DNA of 64,000 bases from Akkermansiaceae bacterium (GTDB lineage: Bacteria > Verrucomicrobiota > Verrucomicrobiia > Verrucomicrobiales > Akkermansiaceae), in assembly GCA_903878115.1 (NCBI GenBank), contig CAIRGO010000280.1, positions 1 to 64,000 of the forward strand, read 5' to 3'. This document shows positions 8,513 through 16,013 of this stretch, piece by piece. How positions within the stretch are numbered: the stretch's first letter is position 1; each line of letters opens with the position of its first letter. The notes beneath the pieces were generated by a model. That model was not told the origin of the DNA, ran no database searches, and worked only from the letters and a program-made list of their open reading frames with translations. Position numbers and translations under genes: made by a program.

Positions 8513-9457
8513 ATGGAAAATCAACCTACCCATGACCAAAAGTCCTACCGCGAACAAATGAACGTGATGTGGATCTCGTTAGTCGTGGCATTTGTGCTGT
8601 TAGTTCTAAAAGTCTGGGCGGCAGAGGTGACAAATTCGTCGTCGCTCTATGCAGATGCCGCAGAGTCTGCGGTGCATTTCATCGCGGTTTGCATTGCGGT
8701 GCGTGCACTGCAATTGGCTCACAAACCTGCGGACGACGAGCACCACTTCGGGCATGATAAAGCAGCCTATCTTTCGGCGGGATTCGAAGGGGCGATGATC
8801 TCTACCGCTGCGCTGTTGATTTTCTATGAAGCGTCTCACCAATTCCACACGGGGGCAAAAATGGAAAGAATTGGCATCGGTGCCTCGATTGCTGGAGGTG
8901 CCGCATTCGTCAATGTGATTTTAGGACTAGCCTTGCTGCATATTGGTAAAAAACGTCAATCTCCGGTGCTGCGAGCGAATGGGCACCACGTGATGACAGA
9001 TGTGTACACCAGCGTTGCGGTGTTGGTGGCATTAGCGCTGGTTCATTTCACGCAGTGGCATTGGTGGGATCCGCTCGTGGCGATTCTTGCTGCTGCTAAC
9101 ATTCTTTATACTGGCATTAAGTTGATCAAAGAAAGTCTCGGCGGGCTGATGGATGCTGCCGAGCCTCAGACGGAGGCGAAAATCCGCACTTTGTTAGATT
9201 CTCTCGTCACAGAGCATCCGTTTACGTATCACCACCTTCGCCATCGCCACTCGGGTCACACCCATTGGGTCGAGTTGCATCTGGTCGTTGAAGATGAAAT
9301 GTCGGTGCTCCGCGCCCATGAAATCGCCACTTTGGTAGAGGAAAAAATTTCCGCACTGCTTGCTCCCTATGGTCGCATCATTACCCATCTAGAACCGCTT
9401 TCTGCGGAAGAGCATGATGAAGTGTGGGAAGGCCCGCGCATGCAGAGAAAAGAGTGA
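8513..9457 (+). CDS. Cation diffusion facilitator (CDF) transporter
   Basis: 314 residues from ATG 8513 (MENQPTHDQKSYREQMNVMW); the longer frame from 8414 would run into the divergent gene's start region. Six predicted membrane helices follow. Metal-site residues are seen in helix 2 (YADAAESAVHF, where the usual HxxxD/DxxxD site is D..E) and helix 5 (HHVMTDVYTS, HxxxD). A cytoplasmic ferredoxin-like C-terminal domain contains HHLRHRHSGHTHWVELHLVV and ends near residue 314. CDF proteins exchange Zn, Fe, Mn or Co for protons, exporting metal from the cytoplasm. Metal specificity cannot be set from the sequence. The membrane gene at 9483 follows closely. Confidence 0.88.
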   Translation: MENQPTHDQKSYREQMNVMWISLVVAFVLLVLKVWAAEVTNSSSLYADAAESAVHFIAVCIAVRALQLAHKPADDEHHFGHDKAAYLSAGFEGAMISTAALLIFYEASHQFHTGAKMERIGIGASIAGGAAFVNVILGLALLHIGKKRQSPVLRANGHHVMTDVYTSVAVLVALALVHFTQWHWWDPLVAILAAANILYTGIKLIKESLGGLMDAAEPQTEAKIRTLLDSLVTEHPFTYHHLRHRHSGHTHWVELHLVVEDEMSVLRAHEIATLVEEKISALLAPYGRIITHLEPLSAEEHDEVWEGPRMQRKE

Positions 9458-9482
9458 TACTAATAATTTTGTTAATCGACCG

Positions 9483-9944
9483 ATGCAACGAGAAGCCTGT
9501 CATCGAATCTTATTTGCTGCTGTAGCATCGATTCTCACCATCATCTATAGCGTTTATTTCTTCCAAGATCAGGCGCGTTGGTACCGCTTGTGGTATTATA
9601 CTCCTGCTGCCGCCACGGCTGGCGCGGTCGTTTTTTCGCGAATCCGTGAGTTCCGCAGAGGATGGCGCGCGTGGTTGATTGACCTAACGATTGTAGTCAT
9701 TTGTCTGTTGCGACCGCTCACCGGAGAACCACCAGTTTCAGGTCACGCATTATTTTCGATCTATGCCTTGCTCACCACTCATGATCGGGTCAGTCAAATA
9801 CTAAGTGTATTTCTGTTAGGTGTTACTTGTTATGCGAAAATCGTTCTGTGGCATGGCGATGAGACTCTGTGGTCGGGATTATTGCTGGGCTTTCTTGCTG
9901 GCATGATTTGCAAGCGAGTGACTGCGAAGTTGTTAGTGAAATGA
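9483..9944 (+). CDS. Small polytopic membrane protein, degenerate PAP2-like
   Basis: 153 residues, four to five hydrophobic helices. The middle has LLRPLTGEPPVSGHALFSIYALL, resembling the RP and PSGH motifs of PAP2 phosphatases, and further on KIVLWHGDETLWSGLLLGF is placed like the third motif (SRxxxxxHxxxD), but with Lys for the Arg and an altered His-Asp spacing. It is therefore either a divergent lipid-phosphate phosphatase or a non-catalytic relative. It begins at ATG 9483, 25 bases after the CDF stop, so the two may be co-transcribed. Confidence in a real gene is good; in the family it is low. Confidence 0.5.
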   Translation: MQREACHRILFAAVASILTIIYSVYFFQDQARWYRLWYYTPAAATAGAVVFSRIREFRRGWRAWLIDLTIVVICLLRPLTGEPPVSGHALFSIYALLTTHDRVSQILSVFLLGVTCYAKIVLWHGDETLWSGLLLGFLAGMICKRVTAKLLVK

Positions 9945-10038
9945 TGCATGTGTTAGTTTTTCGCACTTGTGTGGTGGAGTTGGCAATTTGCTGAAATATA
10001 TCTCTGAGTTTTTCGGTATATGCACTTTCAAATGATTT

Positions 10039-10758
10039 ATGGACTCACGCGCTTTTGAAATGTTCGGCCTACCGCACTGCTCTGCTATGGCGGTGTCTGT
10101 GATTGCATCGATATACATGATACGGTTGAATCGCTCACCCGATGTATCGACTGAGCGCAAACATCGCGCCAATGTGATTCTTGGTGTGATCCTCGTCATT
10201 GCGGTCACCCTTGATCCTATTCTCACATGGCTGCGCTACCACCATTTGCCTGACGTGGCACCTCGACTTGTGCGCGAGACGGCACTCCCTCTTTACTTGT
10301 GCGATGTCGTTTCCTTGGTTCTCGCCTATGCTCTCATTACTAGGCGACAACGGTTTGCAGAAATTGGCTACCTCTGGGGTATTGCTGGCACTGTGCAAGG
10401 ATTGATCACGCCAACCCTCTATTTCTCTTGGGACACGCCAGAATATTACGCTTTTTTCGCACAACATGGCGGTGTGCCCGTCGCCGCACTAGCACTCGCT
10501 TTTGGCACGCCGCTACGCCCGCAGTCGGGCGCTTTTAGACGCGCGATTTTCTGGAGTTGGGTTTATATATTGGTTGTTTATAGTTTGAACTGGTTGTTTA
10601 GCGCCAACTACGGATTCTTAAATGCGAAGCCTGCTGTGAACACTCTTTTCGATTACATGGGGCCATATCCTTATTATCTGATTACGCTCCAGCTCGTTGC
10701 TTTCACTTTTTACTTCTTGTTACTTCTCCCATTTCGTCGTGAAAAACTATATTTATAG
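10039..10758 (+). CDS. YwaF/TIGR02206-type integral membrane protein
   Basis: 239 residues with about seven transmembrane helices. The pattern PLYLCDVVSLVLAYALITR, IGYLWGIAGTVQGLITP, FFAQHGGVPVAALALAF, NWLFSANYGFLNAKP and YMGPYPYYLITLQLVA follows the TIGR02206/YwaF family of bacterial membrane proteins of unknown function. No catalytic or transport motif is obvious. It lies 94 bases after the PAP2-like gene and 66 bases before the esterase operon, on the same strand. Start ATG 10039 opens a short cytoplasmic segment before the first helix. Confidence 0.8.
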   Translation: MDSRAFEMFGLPHCSAMAVSVIASIYMIRLNRSPDVSTERKHRANVILGVILVIAVTLDPILTWLRYHHLPDVAPRLVRETALPLYLCDVVSLVLAYALITRRQRFAEIGYLWGIAGTVQGLITPTLYFSWDTPEYYAFFAQHGGVPVAALALAFGTPLRPQSGAFRRAIFWSWVYILVVYSLNWLFSANYGFLNAKPAVNTLFDYMGPYPYYLITLQLVAFTFYFLLLLPFRREKLYL

Positions 10759-10824
10759 TATTTATGGAGATTTCACACATTGTCCTCGACCCAATCGCAT
10801 AATACATCTTCATTGATAACTACC

Positions 10825-12492
10825 ATGAGTCAAAAATTCCGCCTCTTTCGTGCATGCGTGCTATTCGTTTCTCTTGTTTTTACCACGTCGTTGCGCGCGC
10901 AGGAGAAAAATCCCGATGACAAAACGCTGCGCGTCTTCATCTTCGCTGGCCAGTCGAACATGGTCGGCTCGGATTCTAAAGCAGCGGACATTGTAAAATT
11001 CCCGCCATTTGCCGGCTTGGATGAACCGCAAAAAAAGGTGAAGTTTTCCTACAGTATCGGGCGTGAAGAGATGAATAATTCTAACGGTTGGGTGGATCTT
11101 CAACCGGTGGATAATGTGGTCGGGCCAGAACTCAGTTTTGCGAGAAAAGTTTCGCAAGAAATCAAAGCTCCCATTGCGATCATTAAGTGCGCTTCGGGCG
11201 GTACTACCCTCGGTGCTGACTGGAATCCGGATGAGCCGAGTGGATTCAGTTTGTATCCATTAACATTGAAATTGATCCAATCGTCTTTGGCGGAATTGGA
11301 CAAAAAAAGGATCCCCTATCGGATTGAGGGATTTATGTGGCATCAGGGCGAGAATGATATGTTCGATGAAAAATTTAAGGCGAACTACGGCGCAAACTTG
11401 CAGAATTTTCTCACGAAGTGGCGTCTTGATCTGAAGACTCCGAATTTGAAATTTTACATCGGTGAGCTGTGCACAAAATCGGTGTGGGGCATGGATAATC
11501 GCGACAACATGTATGCAATTCGTGCGGGGCAGAAATTCGTTACCACCAGTGATAAACTAGCAGAATATATTCCTACGTCGCACGATGCGATGGAAATTGG
11601 CGGTGGTGCAGGATTGCATTATCACTACGGCACGCTTGGTCAATTGGAGCATGGTGAAAACTATGCCGATGCCTACCTGCGAACGATTGGCATCAATACC
11701 ACGGTTGCTCGTCCGTTCAAGGTTCGTCCTTTTCCGCAAGGAGCTCCAGTGAAATTATTTATCCTCGCGGGACATCGTAACATGGAAGGTGAGCGTGCCT
11801 TTACCGGCGATCTCAGTAAACTGAAGGGCTATGAATCTCTGGCGAACGATAATCAAAAAATTGCCTACAAATATAACATCGGTGGCGGCTTTAAAGTATC
11901 TAATGGCTGGGAGCCACTAGGGCCAGCGGGGTTCTATGGAACGTTTGGTCCCGAACTCAGTTTTGGAGCGACCTTGCAAAGCAAACCTCCCGGCAACATT
12001 GCCATCGCAAAATTCACCCATAGTGGTTCACAAATGAACGATTGGACACCTGAGGGCACGGAGGCCAAAGATCGCAATCTTTATCCGCAGTTCATCGCTT
12101 TTATCAAAGAGTCGATCAAGGAGCTTGAGGGGAAAGGCCAGAAAGTCGAGTTGGCAGGGATTTTTTATCACGTGGGGGAAAACGATATGGCGATGGGTGG
12201 TTACCGCAATCAAGCGGCAAAATGGTTGCAATCCACCGTGGCAAAAAGCCGAGAGGACTTATCTCTGCCGGGCTTGAAATGGTTTGTCAGTCAGCAGCCT
12301 CCGACGGATCAAGAGGGACTGAATAAAATCGATGTGACTTCAAACATCGCCGCTCTTGCTACCGATGATCCAAATTTTATCCATATCAAGGCGTTCGATC
12401 TGCCGAAACAGGATGCGGAATTGGTGATCACCACCGCGGGTATTGTAAAACTTGGTGAAGTCATCGCCCGCAGTTATCTTGAGCATAAGTGA
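10825..12492 (+). CDS. Secreted tandem sialate O-acetylesterase-like (SASA) protein
   Basis: 555 residues from ATG 10825; a TTG at 10780 is in frame but lies before the signal peptide (MSQKFRLFRACVLFVSLVFTTSLRAQ). Two homologous SGNH/SASA domains follow. Domain 1 (about 35-300) has FAGQSNMVGS with the nucleophile S44, GPELSFARKV, KCASGGTTLG and the WHQGENDMFD block. Domain 2 (about 308-545) has the equivalent LAGHRNMEGE, where Ser is replaced by Arg (codon at 11776), then GPELSFGATL, KFTHSGSQMNDW and YHVGENDMAM. Domain 1 should be able to deacetylate sugars; domain 2 looks catalytically dead and may bind substrate. The stop overlaps the sulfatase start by 4 bases (GTGA), implying an operon. 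Confidence 0.8.
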   Translation: MSQKFRLFRACVLFVSLVFTTSLRAQEKNPDDKTLRVFIFAGQSNMVGSDSKAADIVKFPPFAGLDEPQKKVKFSYSIGREEMNNSNGWVDLQPVDNVVGPELSFARKVSQEIKAPIAIIKCASGGTTLGADWNPDEPSGFSLYPLTLKLIQSSLAELDKKRIPYRIEGFMWHQGENDMFDEKFKANYGANLQNFLTKWRLDLKTPNLKFYIGELCTKSVWGMDNRDNMYAIRAGQKFVTTSDKLAEYIPTSHDAMEIGGGAGLHYHYGTLGQLEHGENYADAYLRTIGINTTVARPFKVRPFPQGAPVKLFILAGHRNMEGERAFTGDLSKLKGYESLANDNQKIAYKYNIGGGFKVSNGWEPLGPAGFYGTFGPELSFGATLQSKPPGNIAIAKFTHSGSQMNDWTPEGTEAKDRNLYPQFIAFIKESIKELEGKGQKVELAGIFYHVGENDMAMGGYRNQAAKWLQSTVAKSREDLSLPGLKWFVSQQPPTDQEGLNKIDVTSNIAALATDDPNFIHIKAFDLPKQDAELVITTAGIVKLGEVIARSYLEHK

Positions 12493-14054
12493 TCGTGGTC
12501 AAAATGAATGCGTTCTCGCTCATGTTGGTGCTGCTGTCTTTGGTTTCTTTTCGACCACTGCGCGCAGCCGAAAACACAACGAATATTCTGTTTATTTACG
12601 TGGAGGATCTTGGTTACTATACCAGTGAACGATCTGCCCGAGAAAGTAATGCCCAGATTGCAGGGCTCGCAACGCCACACATGGATAGTTTCGCCGCTCA
12701 GAGTGTAAATTTTACCCGAGCTTTTTGTGGGCAAAGTGTTTGTTCGCCTAGCAAGGGTGCGGTGTTATCGGGATTACTTCCTCATGCGAATGGGATTTGG
12801 CGCAATGTGCACAATGACCATCCTAAGCTCGGTGGACCGGATAAATGGATTCCTTTGCCGCAGCCACTGATTACGCAAAATGATCCAACTTTTCTTGCCG
12901 CAGGCGGCATGCATGAAGACATTCCAAATCTTATTCAGCGTCTCAAGGCTGGGGGAGTTTATTGCGCTTTATCTGGCAAACTACACGTCCAGCCCGCCCG
13001 GAATTTTCCCTATGATGCCTTCGTGAAAGATGATGATCTCGACTCTGTAATCAAAGCGGCCGGGACCAAGCCGTGGTTCTTTTGGTGCAATCCTGGTGCG
13101 ACCCACGCCCCGTGGTGGCAGCATGTGAAAGGGAAACTCACCGATCCCAAAAATCGCAATTCAGCGCCGAAAGATGTGGACCCTGCGGCTCTGCACATGC
13201 CACGGTGGTTGCCGGATACTCCTGCGGCACGCATCGATCTCGCCCACTATTACTCTTGCGTGCGCACGGTCGATGAATTTCTTGGTATGATGTTAGCCAA
13301 GCTAGAAGCGAGTGGCCAAGCGGAGCGTACGATCGTGGTGTTCACGGGTGATCACGGGATAGGATACGCTCGTGGCAAAACGAGCATTTACCCTGCTGGC
13401 ACCCATGTCCCATTGTTTATCAAAGGACCGGGAGTGAAAGTTGGGCGGACGATTGGCACCCCAGTTTCGCAGATGGATCTGAATCCTACTTTTTTGGAAG
13501 CATTCGGGCTGACCGCCATAAAAAATACTCACGCGAAGTCTCTCTGGCCGATTTTATCTGGAAAAGTTGATGCCGTGCCCGGTCGTCGCACGATCATGAC
13601 CGAGACCAATAATAGCCTCATGTCGGCTCCGCCAAATAAGGGCGACGGAACGGCTGCACGCGCGGTGTGCGATGGGCGTTTTTATTTTATTCGTAATATC
13701 GTCCAACAAAAAACCACGCTGCCTGAGAGTCAAGCAATCAACATCGGCACTGGCAATGGCGAGTATGGCGACCCTGGGCCGCTTTATGCCATTGATCTGC
13801 ACGACGAGGCCGTGCGGCATAAAAGCGATCAACCGCTTCCCTACGAACTGCTCAGGCAACTATGCATGGGCGATGCGCCACCTGAGGAGCTTTACGATCT
13901 CGATGCCGATCCTTGGGCCGTGAAAAATCTTATCAATGATCCCGCGCACGCTGCCACGCTCGGCCTGATGCGCAAGGAGTTCGCTGACTGGCAACAATTT
14001 TCCCATGACTCAGGAATCCATCCGAAACAAATTCCTCGTCGCACTAAAAAATAA
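12489..14054 (+). CDS. Sulfatase-family protein with altered FGly motif (CSPSK)
   Basis: 521 residues from GTG 12489, translationally coupled to the esterase gene through GTGA; ATG 12504 would give 516 and a tidier signal peptide (MNAFSLMLVLLSLVSF...RAAE). The first metal loop is IYVEDLGYY (usual DD is ED). The formylglycine site reads FCGQSVCSPSKGAVLSG, so the canonical CxPSR is C-S-P-S-K at 12741-12755. Later elements are normal: FTGDHGIGYARGKTS and PAGTHVPLFIKGPG. The closest type is heparan N-sulfatase-like family S1, with a C-terminal substrate region LYDLDADPWAVKNL. Loss of the Arg could weaken recognition by the formylglycine-generating enzyme. Confidence 0.8.
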   Translation: MIVVKMNAFSLMLVLLSLVSFRPLRAAENTTNILFIYVEDLGYYTSERSARESNAQIAGLATPHMDSFAAQSVNFTRAFCGQSVCSPSKGAVLSGLLPHANGIWRNVHNDHPKLGGPDKWIPLPQPLITQNDPTFLAAGGMHEDIPNLIQRLKAGGVYCALSGKLHVQPARNFPYDAFVKDDDLDSVIKAAGTKPWFFWCNPGATHAPWWQHVKGKLTDPKNRNSAPKDVDPAALHMPRWLPDTPAARIDLAHYYSCVRTVDEFLGMMLAKLEASGQAERTIVVFTGDHGIGYARGKTSIYPAGTHVPLFIKGPGVKVGRTIGTPVSQMDLNPTFLEAFGLTAIKNTHAKSLWPILSGKVDAVPGRRTIMTETNNSLMSAPPNKGDGTAARAVCDGRFYFIRNIVQQKTTLPESQAINIGTGNGEYGDPGPLYAIDLHDEAVRHKSDQPLPYELLRQLCMGDAPPEELYDLDADPWAVKNLINDPAHAATLGLMRKEFADWQQFSHDSGIHPKQIPRRTKK

Positions 14055-14077
14055 CTGATAATTCTCTTCTTGCACAT

Positions 14078-15370
14078 ATGAAAAAATCGATACTATTTAT
14101 CGCCACATTCTTCTTCACCCAGTTGGTATTCTGTGAGGAAAACGCCAAGCCGAATGTGATCCTTATCTTATCCGATGATCAGGGCTTTACCGATTATGGA
14201 TTCATGGGACACAAGATTGTCAAAACGCCAAATATCGACCGCATGGCATCGCAAAGCATGCTCTACACCCGCGGTTACGTCATGCCTGTGTGTTCGCCAT
14301 CCCTGGCGATTTTACTAACGGGGAAAATGCCTCACGTGAATGGGATTACGGGAAATGATTTGAGTAAAAAAACTACGGGTGCAGAGAAGCCCAAAGGCCC
14401 TGGTGATCGCTCGCCGCTAGCACATCAACTATTAGGCAACTCGATGATTTTGCCCAAGGCTTTAACGGCGAATGGCTATCTAACATTTCAAAGCGGCAAG
14501 TTATGGAATGTCACGGCCACAGAGGTTGGCTTCACGACTGGTATGACCAATAAAGAAGGTCGCCATGGCGGTGATGGTCTCGATATTGGACGTAAAACAA
14601 TGAAGCCGATGTTCGATTTTATGGACAACGCGCAATCTCAGAAAAAACCATTTTTCGTCTGGTATGCGCCGATGTTGCCACACCAACCGCACAATCCACC
14701 GCAGGAATTGTTAGCCCATTACCAAGGCAAAGGGCTAAGCGTTAAAGCGGCTACTTACTATGCGATGGTCGAGTGGTTTGATCAAACCTGCGGTCAACTC
14801 GATGACTATCTAACGAAAAATAAACTCGCCGATAATACTGTGATCATCTACATGGCCGATAACGGATGGGACGCAGAAGAGGGCAATCGCGCCAAACTTT
14901 CCCCCTACGAACTAGGCATCCGTACACCGATGTTTGTGCGCTGGCCGAAAAAGGTAAAACCAATGCGCGATGAGGAAACACTCGCCTCGATCATCGACTT
15001 CGTGCCGACGGTGCTCAACGCATGCGGCATGAAAGTCCCCAGCGATCTTCCTGGGATTGATCTAACAAATCGCCAAGCAATGACCGCTCGGAAATCTGTC
15101 TTCGTCGAATCCTACACCCACGACATCGCCGCCCTCGGTCAGCCTGAAAAAAGCCTAGTAGCACGAGTCGTCATCAACGGTTGGTCGAAGCTGCTCATTC
15201 CCGGACAAGTCAACCTCGATAAAACTTTCTCATCTTCCCCATCAGCCATCGAGTTATTTGATCTGAAATCTGACCCGATGGAAAAAAACGATCTTTCAGC
15301 CAAGAATCCAGAGGAAGTCACGCGACTCAAAGCTCTGCAAAATGCTCAATGGGATGCGCAGAAAAAATGA
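14078..15370 (+). CDS. Sulfatase-family protein with altered FGly motif (CSPSL)
   Basis: 430 residues with signal peptide MKKSILFIATFFFTQLVFC. The first metal loop is intact (VILILSDDQGFTDYG), as are HQPH near residue 207, YMADNGWDAEEGN and the AKLSPYELGIRTPMFVRWP substrate/metal block, followed by SIIDFVPTVL and the C-terminal ELFDLKSDPMEKNDL. The active-site signature reads MPVCSPSLAILLTG at 14285-14326: the Cys that becomes formylglycine is C72, but the motif's Arg is Leu. It may be inactive, or need a different maturation route. It is 23 bases after the preceding sulfatase, so a three-gene operon is likely. Confidence 0.82.
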   Translation: MKKSILFIATFFFTQLVFCEENAKPNVILILSDDQGFTDYGFMGHKIVKTPNIDRMASQSMLYTRGYVMPVCSPSLAILLTGKMPHVNGITGNDLSKKTTGAEKPKGPGDRSPLAHQLLGNSMILPKALTANGYLTFQSGKLWNVTATEVGFTTGMTNKEGRHGGDGLDIGRKTMKPMFDFMDNAQSQKKPFFVWYAPMLPHQPHNPPQELLAHYQGKGLSVKAATYYAMVEWFDQTCGQLDDYLTKNKLADNTVIIYMADNGWDAEEGNRAKLSPYELGIRTPMFVRWPKKVKPMRDEETLASIIDFVPTVLNACGMKVPSDLPGIDLTNRQAMTARKSVFVESYTHDIAALGQPEKSLVARVVINGWSKLLIPGQVNLDKTFSSSPSAIELFDLKSDPMEKNDLSAKNPEEVTRLKALQNAQWDAQKK

Positions 15371-15424
15371 GGATACAATTTTAGATTTAACAACGAGTGA
15401 TTGCAGCGAGAACCGTTGCCAAAC

Positions 15425-15889
15425 ATGATGCCATCCTATTTCCACACCAATACTCCGCTCAGTGCTAGCGCCGAGGTCATGTTTGCTTTCCATAGCGATC
15501 CCGCAAATCTAACACAAGTCATGCCTCCTACCTTGACGTTGGTTTGCTTGAAAACTGATGGCCCCGCACAAGAGGGACGTCTTATTGAGTTGCATTGCCG
15601 AGATTGGGGTATCATCCCGATGCACTGGACGTGTCGCTGGAAGACCGTGCAAGCGCCGAATCTGTTAGTGGATGAGATGGTGAAAGGCCCGTTCGCTGTT
15701 TTTATACACGAACATCGATTTGAAAAACAAGCAGCAGACAGTTGCGTTATGCATGATGCCATCACTTACCAATGGGGACGATCCTGGTGGGGGAAACTTG
15801 TTTCTGCGACTGCGGTGAAAATTTATCTGATCATACTTTTCAAGTACCGGCACTACCGCACACGCAAATGGGCGCAATCAGTGAAATAG
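15425..15889 (+). CDS. SRPBCC-fold (START/cyclase-dehydrase-like) protein
   Basis: 154 residues from ATG 15425. The first half has the SRPBCC pattern ASAEVMFAFHSDPANLTQVMPPTLTL, then GRLIELHCRDWGIIPMHWTCRW and FEKQAADSCVMHDAITYQWGRSW, as in ligand-binding SRPBCC proteins of unknown substrate. The C-terminus holds an amphipathic helix and a basic tail (KYRHYRTRKW). A hydrophobic ligand cavity is expected from the fold but not shown. It lies 54 bases after the second sulfatase; a link to that operon is possible. The region up to leuA (15890-16013) carries a promoter. Confidence 0.7.
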   Translation: MMPSYFHTNTPLSASAEVMFAFHSDPANLTQVMPPTLTLVCLKTDGPAQEGRLIELHCRDWGIIPMHWTCRWKTVQAPNLLVDEMVKGPFAVFIHEHRFEKQAADSCVMHDAITYQWGRSWWGKLVSATAVKIYLIILFKYRHYRTRKWAQSVK

Positions 15890-15973
15890 AAAACTGTTGC
15901 CGTTCAAATGACGAATCAGCAAATTAGCAGCAGGGAACGCGTGTTCGGCCGTTTTTGCATCAATATCCCAAAC

Positions 15974-16001
15974 TTGACAGGTTCTCCCACATCGCTAGGA
16001 T
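15974..16001 (+). promoter_or_regulatory. Sigma-70-type promoter for leuA
   Basis: TTGACA at 15974-15979, a 16-base spacer, then TAGGAT at 15996-16001. Transcription would start near 16008, about 6 bases before the leuA ATG at 16014, giving a nearly leaderless message. No leader peptide or T-box-like structure is visible upstream, so no attenuation is seen. Prediction from consensus only. Confidence 0.5.
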
Positions 16002-16013
16002 TCGCCTCCCGCT

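Noticed and set aside
15890-15960. Possible terminator or leucine leader before leuA
   Set aside because: The only hairpin (GAAC..GTTC) is 4 bp, and no run of Leu codons is seen.
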